A stretch of 64,000 nt of DNA. Origin: Callipepla californica brunnescens. Taxonomy: Eukaryota; Chordata; Aves; Galliformes; Odontophoridae. The translations under genes were made by a program, and so were the position numbers. Shown here piece by piece: positions 29,201 through 42,402 of this stretch; position 1 is the first letter of the stretch, and each line of letters starts with the position of its first letter. The stretch lies in NCBI GenBank assembly GCA_023055505.1, contig JALIRH010000044.1:4092001-4156000 (forward strand), written 5' to 3'. The notes under the pieces were generated by a model. That model was not told the DNA's origin. It worked only from the letters and a program-made list of their open reading frames with translations, and made no database searches.

Positions 29201-32200
29201 ACTACCTCTTTCCTGTATACTCTTAAGCTTGTCATATCTTTGTTCTTTTTTTTTTCTGTGCGTCTTACTGATCAATAGCAAGGGAGTGAGCAGTATTTCT
29301 GAAATTTCTGAAGCAGGGATTTTTGTCAAGGACCATCTTCTATGCCACATGCAACATGTATTTCACTTGGGCCAGGTATGTTACCAAGAACACTCTGCAT
29401 ATAGTGAAGTACAGAGAACAAGGGAGATGCTGTCAAGAAAACTTAACACCAATGAAGACATGATGCTCTACCTAGGCATGCTATCTGATCATGTGTCATA
29501 GGAAAAGTTACATTGAAGTATAACTGTAAACACAGCTTGCACAGTTTTAAGTTGAAGTGACTCCAACAAGCTCACACAAAAACAAAGTTAATTAATCCAC
29601 TTACAAGGATAAGTGGTTTGACTGCTGGTGTTTTATTTGTTGCTGTGGTTGGTTTGTTTGTTTTTTATATCTTGAGTATTTATCAATGGTTTCCTTGCTC
29701 TCTTGCAGAATTCTTGGCACAGAAGCCCCTGTACTGCTTCAATCTGACATCCATGCAGGATTCAGAGATGGTCCTTGCTGCCACTTTTCACTTTTATGCT
29801 GACAAACATGCTCGACACCGGGAAGTGTTTTGTAAGCGATCCAAGAATTCATCCTGCCGCCTCCTACACCTGCCTCCAATCCTACGGCTCAACCTTATTT
29901 TCCGAAGCATCCCCCAGAATTCTGCCTACGGACAAGTGAAAGGAAACATCACTGTATTTCTTCAAAGGCGAGGAGCTTGGCATGCCAAAGACATCTCACA
30001 TATCATAAAAGAATCAAAACGAGCTGCAGAGCTCATGCTCTGTGCTGAGCTCGATTCTGGGGAGAAACACCAAGGCTTCCCTGAACAGGTCACTAGTCAC
30101 TTGCCTTACATACTGGTTTATGCCAATGACCTTGCAATCTCAGAACCTAACAGTGTGGCTGTCACCCTGCAGCGTTATGATCCATTCCCTTCCAATGATG
30201 GGGATCCAAATCTGTCACCTAATGCCTCTGCTGATACTCGAGTGAGAAGGGATACCTACCTCTCTAGTTCTATTCAGAACAACGAGTTGCCAGAGGTAGA
30301 GTTTAATAACAAATACAATAAACATGACATATGGGAGAACGCCTACAAGTCCTTGAAACCAAAAGCCTCCCGCAAAGACCGAAGGAGAAAAGGGCAAGAA
30401 AATACAGAAACACTTGCGAAGTCTCAGGTGCTAAACTTTGATGAGAAAACAATGAAGAAAGCAAGGCGAAAACAATGGAACGAGCCTAGGATTTGCTCAA
30501 GAAGATACATGAAAGTTGACTTTGCTGATATTGGCTGGAATGAATGGATCATATCTCCTAAATCATTTGATGCCTACTACTGTGCAGGGACATGTGAATT
30601 TCCAATGCCCAAGGTAGCATGCCTTTTCGTTGCTGCTAGCTTGCAAATAGTAGACTACAGTTCTGACTCTCCAGCTTCATTAGCTAGATTTTACCTTTAG
30701 AATTTTACCCATCTCGCTGTCTTCCAATGCTCTGTTCAAACTAATTTAAGCAATACTGTTTTTATCAACTTATTCATCAGAGTGCAAAAAAAAATTCCAA
30801 GTTATTTTTAATTTAGTCTGAAGAATAAAAAAAATATCTCTCAAATTTACCTTAGGGTTACACACTAAACCAAATAATTTTGTTGTGGTATCAGAAGTAT
30901 ACAGTGTTAAAACTAATAAAACAAGGTGCAGTATCAGAGTATTTCTAAATTCTACCGGTACTGCCTTAGGAAAAAATTGAAGGGTAGTGACACATTTTTA
31001 ACTTTAGAAACTCCTTGTTACCTTGAAATAAGAATTCCAGTTAAACTGGTAGTTGTCTCAAAATTCTTTAGTGCTTCCTTAATTTAAACTTAAAAAAATA
31101 AAATTAAATTAAGAAAAACCTGCTGGAGTTAAAAAAAAAAAGTTGCTTTTCCATACGTAGCAGAGAATGCCAAGTAGCTGTCTGTAACACTCTAACTCTG
31201 GTGTTTTGAATTCCTTCTAGAGAGGCAGTGTGAAATTTCCTAATAAAGAGGCAAATATGAAGTTTCTGAATTCTAGTGGAATTCTGATTTGGCCTTCTCC
31301 CAACTTGCTTTATAGCAACAAGCAGAAATTTTGGCAATCCTGTGCAACACTGAAATTCTTTGGACTTTATAGGGCTTTCAGAGAAAGGGCAAAGGTTTGA
31401 AGCACAGCATAACATTCATGTTCAGAAAGTAATTATTTTGCAATTCAACCTACAAAAGGCCCAATTATTCATTTAAATGCCATTTTTGCATGTAGTCGCT
31501 CTGTCCATGAGTAATTGATAGTGTTGTACAGAGAAGAATATCAAAGCTCTGAGACAGGAATCTGCCCTATAAGGTGTCTGATGTATGTTTATATTGAAAT
31601 CCATAGTATGACTGCAGGAAGAGTAGATATGCAGGCCAATTTAAGTCCAGGAGCAGTGGAAATTCAGATTTCAGGGTGGGATGAAAAAATCTGCCCAGAC
31701 CAAGTACTCTTGCATAGCTGGCCTATGATGACCCACGTATACATAAACTGATACATGATCTGGTAAAAATTAAACTTGCAGAGGCTCACATACAGCTCTC
31801 ACTTTCTGTTCAAGTATAGAAAGATCACTCAAAATCCAAAACACAGCCTAGGAATATGGGTCCTCTGCCGTAGTCTAATACATTATACACGCATGCCAAA
31901 GAGAAAGAAAATAACACACCTGGCTTCTTGTGAGCAGAACAGTATGACACGGAGAAGCTGTCAGAACCAAAGGAGAATTGATATATTTATAGTTGGAACA
32001 GTGAAATAAGCTTATATTGATGACTTATTTAATATTGTATCTAGAAAATTGCTTGCTATAAAATACAGATCTTCTTGGAAATCAAAACCATTTTAGTTCT
32101 CATTTTGCTACTTTGAGATCAATTACTGTAGCTGTACTAGCATCTTCGTGTCAGAAAAATAACACATGGATCTGGGGATTTTTGTTTTGACACTTTGAAT

Positions 32201-35200
32201 TTATTTTGGAAGAGTATTTTCTGTGAGCTTTGTATTTTTAAGAAGGAAAAAGGTATACGGGCAGATTCACAGTTATAACTTATTAAAATGCTGGTTTCCA
32301 AAAGAACAAGGATGTGTAGGGTATCTACATGCTTGAAATGACTTCAGGTCAGAGCATAAAAATTACTATAAACATCATAGAAGGAAAAATAGTTTTTGCC
32401 CCTGCATATACATCTCAAGTCAGAAAAGCATGCATATGATCTCTCTAGCTCTACGTCAAAGGCTGGATGTAGTTCTAACTCACAAAGACTTGGTCTGTGC
32501 AGTCAGCTGGTGATGGACAAGCAAAACTTACTTCCAAGGTACTCTTTCAAAACTGTGGAGAGAATCATATATCTGGAATGCTGAGAATCATCACATTGTA
32601 GTTTAAAAAGTGAATAGCTAATGAAGACAACACAAATTATTTAAGCAGGTGGGTGTTGCTGCTTACCCAACAGGATTCTTAGTTTTTAACTTATTCCTAG
32701 GAACAGGTAAGCTACAGAAACTTGGGGCTCATCTTGTGCAACTATCCATGACCTCTTTACTCTGAAATATGAGATCAGGCTCAATGGACTTCATGCATGT
32801 AACTTTTTCATGCAGTTGTCTTACTTATAGAAAGTTTCTACACTAAATGCAATCTTGAGACTCATCCAGATATGAGGACATACTGCCAACGTCAACTCTA
32901 TGATAGTGTCAAGATAAACTGCATTCTCAGCTGCCACAGTAGGAACGCTGCATTTGTTTTGATAGTGCTCTGCTGACTTCTGTTGCCACGTCACGTCTCT
33001 GGTTCAGTGGCCATGGTTACCACTAAGAAACCAGCATTTGGATGTATCTTCTCCCTCACCAACAGTAATTAGAATCATCTTGATTATGTACTTGTAAGAG
33101 CATCATTTGTGATATTCAGGTTTTAATTCAACTCTCTACATGAAGAAAACTTTATTGAAGCTAAGAATTACTGCTTATTAAGATGTGGCAGAGGGTGTTC
33201 TTTGATCTGTAGAGTCATGACAAAGCAGACATTAAAAGAGATGTAAAGCAGGAATAGAGTGGAGCCTGAAGTACTTCAGATTTGCTTTTCAACTACATCA
33301 ACACACACTTGTCTTCTGAAGTTGAAAACTTTCTCCAGCTAGGATTGTTCTAGAGGTTAAGAAAGAGCAGAACCTGGCCTGTTGGGCAAAATTAGTAGCC
33401 AGCATTTAAGACATAGTTTTTGCCCAGTACCATCACTACTGGGCATTTGACTCAGACTTTCCATTTTTCCACTTCAGCACATTGGTATAAAGGCTGAAGT
33501 CAAGCTCAGCCCAAGGTCACTGAGAGCTTGGGCCAGATTTCCAGAAGGGATGGAAAATTTAGAGCCTGGCTGGATGTGGGATGGGTGTGCTGCTTGGCTC
33601 CACTGTGGGTGTAGGACTCAAGCAGCCAGATTCTGCACAAAGTAATATTCCATAATAAGCAGCTTTCTCTTTAAGCATTGTTGCTCATAATGTGTATGCT
33701 TGCAGGCAATAGAAACCTAATTAGTGCTGTCATCTTGGTAGCCTGATTTACTCAGGCTGAATCGTTTCTAACTAGTTTCAGGGCTGGCAGCTGCTCTCAC
33801 TGAACTTGGCTCACATCTGTTGCAGATACTAGAGGCTGAATGGCTGGAGAAGATCCTAGTAGGATCTTCTGCAGGTTCATGTACGGGAATTCTAGAAGAC
33901 AGTAACTGACAGTGCGGGGAATGATGGTGGCTATTTGTTGCATGGGGTCAACAAATACTGTTTCAGTAGCACATCGAGATCTGTGGCTGTTACAAGTAGC
34001 ACTATAAAGGAATAAAGGAGATGGGACCGTTTCAGGAGGTTTTTCATACAGGTTAGTTCAAGAACTGGATTCTAGGAGCTCCAGTTCTTTGAATTTCTAA
34101 ACTCTGCAGTTACTTATATACATGAAGGTTACTTCTGTTTGTCTTGCTGTCCAGATTTGCTGACATGAATGATGTAGGCAGAAGCTTATTTCCACTTCAT
34201 GTAGCAAATGCTAGACTAAATCACTGCTGCTTGTTTGTGGACAGCTTTGAAATCCTAAGATTAAGGGTGGCATCAGAGAGTAGCATGAGTTTCTACTTAT
34301 GCCAACGCATACTAAATACAGGAAGGCTCTTTCCAGGACCTGTTGGGACTATCCTGACAGGAAAGCTGTCTTGAAACAGTAAAGGATCACAAATGTATTT
34401 CATGTTTTGCCCATGTAATGTTTCAAATTAAGTCATTTTAAATAGGGAACAGCTAGAGGCTTTCATAGAATTTAAGGTCTATTCTGAGTTTCTGGTGTTC
34501 TGTTTCCAAGTATGATATTGCACTTAAAGCAAATGTACCAGAACTGAACTATTATTTACAACTATATTATTTGATATAGCCATGCACTGCATAACTTTTC
34601 ATGAGAAAATAAAAAATCATGCTTCATATATACTCAATAGTTATTTGAAAAATAGAGATGATGTGAGGCTAATTCTTCTCACTTAAGTATCTGTTTCCAT
34701 GCTGAGATTAGAAAATTTCCTCTTTTTTGTCCCCAAGGTGCCACTTATACCAAATCTAATGATACTAAAACTGTTGCAAAATGCCAAATATGACCACACA
34801 GATTTGGCCAGATGTTACTGCATTCATTTTATGGGACTGTATTCAAGCATGACATGTGAACAGGATTCACTGAAGCTTCAGCCTCAGTGGTGGGTTGCAT
34901 GCCTCACTACTGCACCCTATACTTGGAGAACATTATTCCATGTTATGCTGTGACAGTGAAGGACACCTGTCACTCCTTCACTCATAAACCTCTGCTTGAC
35001 TGTATGTACCCGAAGCAACAGAAGTAGCGAAAACTGTTCAGTACTATTCCATTGCTCAGACTACAAGGAACAAGTGTAACTTCTGAATACATGCTTTGAA
35101 AAAAAAAAGTTATAAATAGTATGCTGTTTAATAGTTAAATATATGTCTTAGCTCTCCTTTTCTTATTCCCAGTGCTGTTATACCTTATGGCCTCCTCCTC

Positions 35201-36224
35201 TTCTCTAATACTTTTCTACTGTGTCAGAAAATCAGAACTGTTGAAATATACCTTAAACAGTATATACATATAAAGCTGAGGTGAAATCTCATTTCATGTT
35301 TTTCCCATTCTCTCTGCCTTTAGTTTTCTTCTCCCACTTCAAGACTAGTTAGGAGCTGGGGGGTTGGGGGATTTGGCTGAGGAAGGCAGGGGGCAGCAGG
35401 CAGACTGGAGGTATGAAGTATTCATTTGATTCATTTGCAAGGGTCTCCTGATCACAAAATCTCTGTGAGATTGTTCATCTATTTTACAGCAACTCTTGCT
35501 TTGCTTCTGGAGCACTTTTTTAAACCACAGTAATTGCTCCAGGAAAATCTAACTTATTCCAGTGCAATGTATATGAGGAAAAGTACTACTGGAAGACTGA
35601 AATAGTTATTTTGGAAATAATTAGAACAGCCAATTTTCCCAGTCAGACAAGAGGTTAAGAAAGAGAAAAGTTACAGATGAGAAGCATGCCCCACCTTAGC
35701 CCTTTTCTCCTGCATACTTGCCTCCAGCATCTAATAGCTATGGTCATGGGCGTTGTTCTCTTTCCAGGCAACTGACTGCTGGCTATGCCACCAGTGCCCT
35801 CCTCTGGTTTTTGTGAAGGCAGCAGGAGTACAAACTTGGACACATCCTGTGCAAGAAGGCTGAAAATGTGCGGGCATGACTATGCTGCATGGCCCAGTGA
35901 CTCAATCACGTTTTGTTGTGGGTTTTTTTTTTTTCTTTTTTTTTCCAAACATACTTGTAGTCACTTTCCAAGCCCATTTGACAAATAGACTTCTCATAAA
36001 TTAAGTAATAACCATTTCTTTTTCTGTTCCAGGTTGTGAGACCGTCAAATCATGCTACAATCCAGAGCATCGTGAAAGCAGTGGGAATCATTCCCGGCAT
36101 CCCCGAGCCCTGCTGTGTTCCCGACAAAATGAGCTCACTCAGTGTCCTGTTCTTAGATGAGAACAAAAACGTTGTTTTGAAGGTATATCCCAATATGTCA
36201 GTAGAAACTTGCGCCTGCCGATAA
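25553..36224 (+). CDS. GDF10: GDF10 / BMP3B, growth differentiation factor 10 (complete, 3 coding exons)
   Basis: Secreted TGF-beta superfamily ligand of the BMP3 subgroup. Join 25553-25844, 29709-30613, 36033-36224 gives 462 residues with stop TAA; the human protein is 478. Seen: a Leu/Cys-rich signal peptide (about residues 1-22), the prodomain motif [17 protein letters not shown], NxS/T sites at N109, N144, N177 and N269, an RVRR at 275-278, a basic KKARRK at 347-352, then a 110-residue C-terminal domain with exactly seven cysteines ending in TCACR. The C-terminal domain matches human GDF10 nearly residue for residue from my knowledge of it, which separates it from BMP3. Splice sites are consensus: CAG|GTAAGG, TTGCAG|AA, AAG|GTAGCA and TTCCAG|GTT; introns are phase 1 then phase 0. 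The start was chosen because it alone is followed directly by a signal peptide; in-frame ATGs at 25220 and 25307 would bury it. Family roles (skeletal and neural signalling, activin/TGF-beta type receptors) are known from mammals, not shown here. Confidence 0.96.
25845..29708 (+). other. GDF10 intron 1
   Basis: 3,864-bp phase-1 intron. The first 360 bases continue the CpG island; the rest is AT-rich with no repeat or embedded gene that I can support. The acceptor is preceded by a good pyrimidine tract (ggtttccttgctctcttgcag). Confidence 0.92.
29709..30613 (+). CDS. GDF10: GDF10 coding exon 2
   Basis: 905-bp exon carrying most of the prodomain and the first part of the mature ligand. It opens after TCTTGCAG with the split Glu codon followed by [16 protein letters not shown], and closes at PMPK|GTAGCA. 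Four NxS/T sites are visible. The block [21 protein letters not shown] is shared with mammalian GDF10. The mature part here contains the [10 protein letters not shown] and [10 protein letters not shown] motifs typical of the BMP cystine knot (Cys 1-3). The open frame continues past the donor to a stop at 30698-30700; that tail is intronic. Confidence 0.95.
30614..36032 (+). other. GDF10 intron 2
   Basis: 5,419-bp phase-0 intron bounded by AAG|GTAGCA and TTCTGTTCCAG|GTT. It contains a short G-rich patch (35356-35400) and a T-rich tract (35921-35944) close to the acceptor. No exon, RNA gene or recognisable transposon was seen in it. Confidence 0.92.
36033..36224 (+). CDS. GDF10: GDF10 coding exon 3 (end of cystine-knot domain)
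   Basis: 192-bp terminal coding exon, phase 0, beginning [18 protein letters not shown] after TTCTGTTCCAG. It carries the CC pair (EPCCVPDK), which includes the intermolecular cysteine position, and the terminal ETCACR followed by TAA. Seen plus known: an intron splitting the mature domain at this point is characteristic of the BMP3/GDF10 subgroup and is absent from the neighbouring GDF2. Confidence 0.96.
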   Translation, partial: VVRPSNHATIQSIVKAVGIIPGIPEPCCVPDKMSSLSVLFLDENKNVVLKVYPNMSVETCACR

Positions 36225-36720
36225 GTTCATACAAACACATCTTCAGCAATGCCTACAGATCCTGCCTGACTGCACTAGGAAGTTGTGAATGGGAAATGAA
36301 TCCTTTTGAGCTGACAAATGCAAGCCTACAATTCTACAGAAAGCACGCGGAGAGATTAGAACGATACATGCGCCCACCTGAAAGGATATGTCACAGTACC
36401 TCCATTTGACTCGTACATTCACCTTCCAGGCATTCAATACTTTTACAATTATCTTCTTAACTCACCTATCCAAGGCACATCAGTATTTAGTGAGAAATTT
36501 AAATGTAAAGTTTTCCATAATCAAAAGACTAAAACATGTTTTTATATGCTATTTTTACTATTTTCATCTCTTCAATTAATTAAGAAGATGAGAAGTGAAC
36601 TTGCAAAGGCAGGCTTATATTAGAATATCACTTTTGTATGCAAAATATTTTGCCTAAAACACTCATAATCTGCATATTTATACTGAAAAAATGCTGTAAT
36701 AAATGGCTTAATACATATGT
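36225..36720 (+). other. GDF10 proximal 3' UTR (inferred)
   Basis: AT-rich sequence directly after the stop, ending near the first canonical AATAAA at 36698-36703. The extent is inferred from that signal alone; more distal AATAAA hexamers at 37336-37341 and 37606-37611 could give longer transcripts that include the CR1 copy. Confidence 0.5.
36698..36703 (+). terminator. Candidate proximal polyadenylation signal of GDF10
   Basis: Canonical AATAAA 474 bases after the stop codon, in an AT-rich context, followed within 30 bases by a T-rich stretch (tatgttttcttcagg). Use of the site is inferred. Confidence 0.45.
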
Positions 36721-36750
36721 TTTCTTCAGGAAGCAAGTATATTACACTGT

Positions 36751-37330
36751 CATAGAGTCATACAATCATGGAATTGTTTGAGTTGGAAGGGACCCTTAAA
36801 GGTCAGCTAGACCTTTATGATGGTATACATATATGCAAATGAACAGGGACACCTACAGCTCCACCATGTTGCTCAGAGTCCCACCTGTGAATGTCACCAG
36901 GGGCAGTGTATCCACCATCTCTCTGGGCAACCTGTTCCAGTACCTCACCACCCCTATTGTAAAAAACTTCTTCCTTCTTTCCAATCTAAATCCCCCCTCT
37001 TTTAGTTTGAATCCATTTCCCCTTGTCCTATTACAACAGACTCTGCTGAAGAGGCTGTCCCCTTCTTTTCTTCTAGCCCTTCTCTAGACTCTGAAAGGCC
37101 CCTGTCAGGTATCCCTGGAGCCTTCTTTCCTCTGGGTTGAACAACTCCAGCAACCGTTTACTTCCTGGGCTACAAGGGCACATGGTGGGCTCATGTCCAG
37201 TTTGCCATCCACCAGTTTACCCAGGTTCCTTTCAGCAGGGCTATGCTCGGTCCTTACATATCCCAGGTTTTACTGACAGCAGGGGTTGCCTGACCTTGCA
37301 AGTGTGCAAGACCTTGCACTTGGAATAAGT
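36751..37330 (-). mobile_element. CR1 LINE 3'-end copy, inverted
   Basis: Reads on the + strand as the reverse complement of a chicken CR1 3' end: degenerate catagagtcatacaatcat tail, then gagttggaagggaccc, ctctgggcaacctgttccag, aacttcttccttctttcc, and on to gtgcaagaccttgcacttgg. These are hallmark CR1 segments in the right order. About 580 bp remain, so it is a strongly 5'-truncated copy, as is usual for CR1. It sits immediately downstream of GDF10, in the same general region as the alternative poly(A) signals. The copy is old, with many substitutions and small gaps. Confidence 0.9.
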
Positions 37331-37605
37331 GCAATAATAAACCTTGCACTGTATAGGCTTTTGCATATACCATATGTTAATACAGACATTTTTGGTTACC
37401 CTTCCCTAATATATAATTTGTTCTACAAAAGACAATGTTCCACACTTATCATTTGCTGGATTATTTTAGGTTGTTAAACATGCACTCTGAGTAACACATA
37501 CTATGTATTAATATGTTGAAATACTAAAAAAAAAAAAATAATAACCAAGATTTATATTTTTGTAAATTATGTCCTCTAGATTGTTACATGCTTTTAACAA
37601 AAGCT

Positions 37606-37611
37606 AATAAA
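37606..37611 (+). terminator. Candidate distal polyadenylation signal of GDF10
   Basis: AATAAA about 1.38 kb after the stop, beyond the CR1 copy. If used, the CR1 would be part of the 3' UTR. An additional AATAAA at 37336-37341 lies at the edge of the CR1 copy. Confidence 0.25.
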
Positions 37612-40600
37612 TTAAAGGAACATTAGTATCTAAAACCAGTAGAATTGTCATGTTCTAAATCTACTCTGTTATATTCAGTAGTTTTTGCACTGTGTATGAT
37701 GGAACTTCTGTTTTTTATGCTTGGAAATATTGAAAAACATGAGTAAATTTGGCTTTAACAACATCAAGTGATAAACCATCTTTAATGGAACAGTAGTTTT
37801 TCCAAAAGTGTTGTTCTTTGTGGCTTAATCCTAGCTTGAATTTGCTGAGCTTCAGTTCATTGGATTTTACTGTAACCTATTTTTATTAGATCCCTTTTGT
37901 CTATTATCCAAAATATATTCACTGGGTATTTTTAGTATACAGAGCAGGGTCAAATTACATTCTGGCTAGGATTTAAATAGGTACTTTGATTTCTTATTAT
38001 TCTAAGCCTCAAAACAATTTCCCATGGCTCTTTTCTGAAGTCTTTCCAGAACTTTCATTAAATTCTTTTTCCAACAATGAACTTCAACACGGGACACAGT
38101 ATTTGGCAGCTGTTCCATTAAGAGTCTTAACAGAAATAACTCTGCTTTCCTCTAATTCTCTTACAATCCTCCGTTGATACATTCATGGTAACCCTCATAA
38201 CTGCAACACTCCTCTAAGAGCTGATGTTCCATTACTGACCCTGTCAGTTCTCTTTCTCTCTATCCCTGCATGCCAGGACTCACTAGTGATGTGTTCCATT
38301 TTCATCCACTTGGTGTACAATAATCTAGGCAGACCAGGAGCAGAACAAACTTCTGAAAACTGTGAGGGAGCACAGAGAGCAAGATGCCAAGCCTTTCCTC
38401 CTCAAGGGACAGATTATCCTTCTCTATTATTGCATTAGAAGTATATTCCTTAGGGAAAGGATACAACTCACATTACCCTCTGATTAATAACTGTGTCTGG
38501 AAGGCTTCTGTCCTGCTAAGGCACTAGGTACTTTCTACCGCAAACATTCTGTATACATGGGGTGCAGATTCCCAGACAGTAAACCCGTGTAAACGTGGCC
38601 CTCCCTGCTAAGCTGCATAAAAGCAAAATTTGGTGTTTACAGGAGTGTCTACAAGGTTACTTTATCAATATTCCTTCCCAGTTTGTCCTAATACCCTTCA
38701 GTAGATAACTCTAACACACCCTGTAGTGATTGCTAGTTACAATTGCCAAAAGATCATGGATCTTGATAGGCATATCTTCTCCCAGGGCACTACAGCGATT
38801 TCTACACAGCAACTACTAGGAGAAACCTTTGTGTACTGTTGCTATTGAAGACATCCCTTAAAAATGAAGGGTCTTTTGTATTTATAAACCAAGAGACATT
38901 CAGCTAGTGTTGAAAGTGATGGTAAAACATAAGGAAGAATGAAAAAGTTATCAGAAATTCAACATTTATTCCTACAGAACAAGAATAAGTATAAAACTCT
39001 CAGCAGTATCTTATGTCATTGCCATTTCTGTTCTATGTGATTTTTTTTTACTTTGTATGTCATCTTGATCCCATGTAGCAACAGCTCTGAAGAGAATGAT
39101 GTATTAGCATAGTGTATTTATGTTATGGTCTATTGCATTTGCTTTCCCCAAGGAATCCATTCTGAATCTTGAATTAGTCATTGGATCCAAGATGTGCTGA
39201 TGCAAGTAATGAGGAGAGATCTGTAATAAGGTCTACAGGATGCAAGGGAAAATGCTACTCCAATCAATTTAGGATGCCTGGAGGAACCTGAAACACCTAG
39301 TCCGCATTTAAAGATTGGCATAACTATGTAATTTAGCATGGAGAAAAGAAAATTATACCCACAAGCGACACAGCAATCAAGGCATTCCCTTACTACACAA
39401 AAGAGGCAATTTTCTTATTATTAAACTTTAATTCATTTGGTAGAGTACTGTAACTTCGAAAAGAAACCCAATTTGTCACAAGACATTTTGTGGCTTCGTT
39501 ATATCTGTCAATTCTCTAACGCAAACCAGGCTTTCGCCACAGTTTGTTTAGAAGTGGCTACTTTCTGGGTCTTTGGATGTCTATTCTTCCTTTGGAAAAG
39601 GAAACTTTGCATTTAATACATTTAAACTATTTTTAAAACAGCACAAATGCTCTCAGCTGATATCCGTGCCATCTTGAATCTTCTCTCCTAACAGTTCTTT
39701 GATTTCTATGGCCATCCTGTATACCTTCCCACTCAGTGTTTACATCTCTAGAAAAAGTTACTATTGACAAACAAAATAAACAGTAAGATAATCTCACTAA
39801 TTGATCCTTCAGAAACTGAGAGTATACAAATAGGGGATGATTAAAGACAGATAAACCAGGAAATCAGCTGACACAAGTCAGCAAAGATTAAAGGACATTT
39901 TTTTACTACCACATTCCATATATTTCTTCGAGATCACAATTTAATTGCAAGAGGTAAAAACAATAATTAGAATGCACTTAGGTTTTTGTGGAGTGTTTCA
40001 ACTCATTTTCACAAGGCAGCATAATTAGAGGAAACTACTGGACAATGTTCATGTATTTATCCATCACACAAATTAACAACTGTCACACTGCCAAACCTCA
40101 AAGAGCAGCTTGCAAATGGAATTGCCACTAAATGAAACTGTTCACTGTTAAGTTTCTGCAAGGATGACTCTTGGCCTGAAAATATGTAACATCTTTATAT
40201 ATGAACAGGAAGTCGTGTACATAACAACCTCCACAGTATTTGCATGAGAGTGTTTAGGAGAGTGGTATTTATATAGACCACTTGATCTAGCCGTGCAATC
40301 AGGACTCATTTTAAGGTAGAGAGATGCAGAATACTCTACCGAGGCACAAAAACAGAGGCTGTTTCCACTGAGCAGAAGACAACACCCTTGAAAACTCTAA
40401 CTTCTGAAATAAATTAGTGCGTGTCATGAACCTAAAGTGTAATATAAGCATCAAAGGTGACGCTATGTAAAAAGAGCTAACGAAAGCTAAGAAAAGATGC
40501 ACGACAAAGCAGAGAACCCCAGCAGGAAAGGAGTTTTTATTTCTGCATGCAGCACTGGAAGACTGCCACTGGAAAACCATGTATTGCTCCAGTGTTCACC

Positions 40601-42402
40601 TTTTCAAAAAAGCATTGAAATTCTTGAAGAAACACAAAAAGAAAAAAAAAAAAACAGTCAAAGAAAATATCTTCTAGAACGTGACTAAAAAAGCACTATC
40701 TACTTATTTTATCAGAAAGCAAACTGAGAAGTAACTTGATTACTCTGTGCAAGTACTTTGATGGAGAGAAAATGCCAGCGTTATGAGGCTTCTGAATTCA
40801 ACAGGAAAGTGAGTAGAACTAGCATTCAGAAGGTATAAGCCAGGCACAATGAAACAATAAATGGAGCATCAGGATTCTTAAGTGTGAGTGATAATCTTTC
40901 ACAAGAAATGCTACCCCAACCTCCAAAATAAAAATAATAAAAATTTAAAAAAAAGTACTTCATTTTTCCGAAGACCTTTGAAATGTTAGGATTAGCCAAA
41001 TACTAGCAATTGGGCACTGCACAAAAGTCGAAAATACAAAAGCCTTGAGTAAAACATAACAACCTTGCTAATTAGGGACAATAGAATAAACACCAAATAA
41101 TCTTTTCTGACTTTACAGGGTAGGAACACAGTTAACAGAACTTTGGATCCCAGCTGTCACTTGAACAGATACACAGCTACCTAGACTGAGCTCACTTTTA
41201 ACACCACATGCACTGCTAGCAAATTAGAGAAGAATGGACAGAAAGGATAAAATATTGCCAACTAGACTTTTTAAGTAAGAGCTTATAATACTATTCAGAA
41301 TTTGTGGCATAAGTATAGCATGGATTGATCTGTGCTTAGAAAAAGATGATACATTAACAGTACAGACAAAATATACACGCCATTAAGTTAAAGCACAGCA
41401 GGTTAATAAAATAAGTAGCAAGTGATACTTTGGCCAATAAATACACACTTTATTTTCTTCTGTATCGTAAGAAATTTTGCCATCAGACTTATACTTTTGT
41501 CCACTCTTCTCGTGGATAACGGTATCAGAGTCCTCTTGCCTTTCTTGTAGCCTCAGAAGGATTAGATTTCATTCTAGGGTCACTGATAGCTCTTTTTGCT
41601 CTTGAATTGTATTGACCATCAAGAATCTAAGAAATATATTATGTAAGATACTACAAAAACACAAATTAACTCCCATCTACCAAAAGAATCAAAATGAAAA
41701 TGGACAAGTCTGCGAACAACATGAAGCATGCTTGACACAAAACAGATATTACAGTGTGTACAAATTATAGCTCTTGCCTGATAAACGGAAATAAGTTTTA
41801 AGGTTGTTCTTACTGTCATGAGATCATCTCTTGCAGAATCACAGATCTCCATCAAATTACTGTAAACTTTCTGATGGCATATTAATGGAATGTGGCAGGG
41901 ACTTGTGAGACGTTATTTACTAATAGCCAGTAGAATAATTTCATTCTAGATTTCTGTTTTCTAGCCTTGCTGAAAACCATGTAATCATCCACGTCCCTAA
42001 GAAAGCTTCTGACTGAGTTGGCAAGGAAATGCTAAAAGAGTGTAATTAAGCAACGATGACCCTAAAGTGAAATGTGGATTCTTTACAGTATACAATGTCA
42101 TTCCCACCAGCCATGTGTGTTTGTCAGATGTTTATAGAATCTTCATTAACTAAGAGCTTTGCTAGATAACGGAAGCTAAAGCATGGCATCAATGACTCAG
42201 ATAAGGGCAAGTGTACAACCAATCTGCTTGACAACTGACAAGAGGCTGGGGTTTGAAGCAGACTGTGAAAAGAACACAAGAAAGTGATTTGCAAAGGGCA
42301 TTCCAGCTGTTTGCCTTCCACCTCCTTTCCTAAGTCTGTGAAGATACAACATTTTTAATCAGTTAAAATACTTCATCCTCTTGTCTCTCCATCAGAAAGT
42401 AA
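37612..42402. other. Intergenic DNA between GDF10 and GDF2
   Basis: About 4.8 kb, AT-rich, no gene or recognisable transposon. The GDF2 promoter and 5' UTR must lie in its last part; no CpG island and no clear TATA box is present there, which fits a tissue-restricted gene. Confidence 0.75.

Noticed and set aside
29229..29501. 90-codon frame inside GDF10 intron 1 with a hydrophobic start
   Set aside because: Intronic, no homologue recognised, and the translated sequence looks random after the first 15 residues.
29618..30700. A 360-codon continuous frame that could be taken as a single-exon gene
   Set aside because: Its first 91 bases are intronic (pyrimidine tract and acceptor AG at 29707-29708) and its last 87 bases follow a donor at 30614. 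The middle is GDF10 exon 2.
35356..35400. G-rich patch in GDF10 intron 2 as a quadruplex
   Set aside because: Only three good G runs, with one long loop between the second and third.
42291..42300. HNF4-like half site before GDF2 (gcaaagggca)
   Set aside because: Only a partial match to the direct-repeat consensus; too short to support a call.
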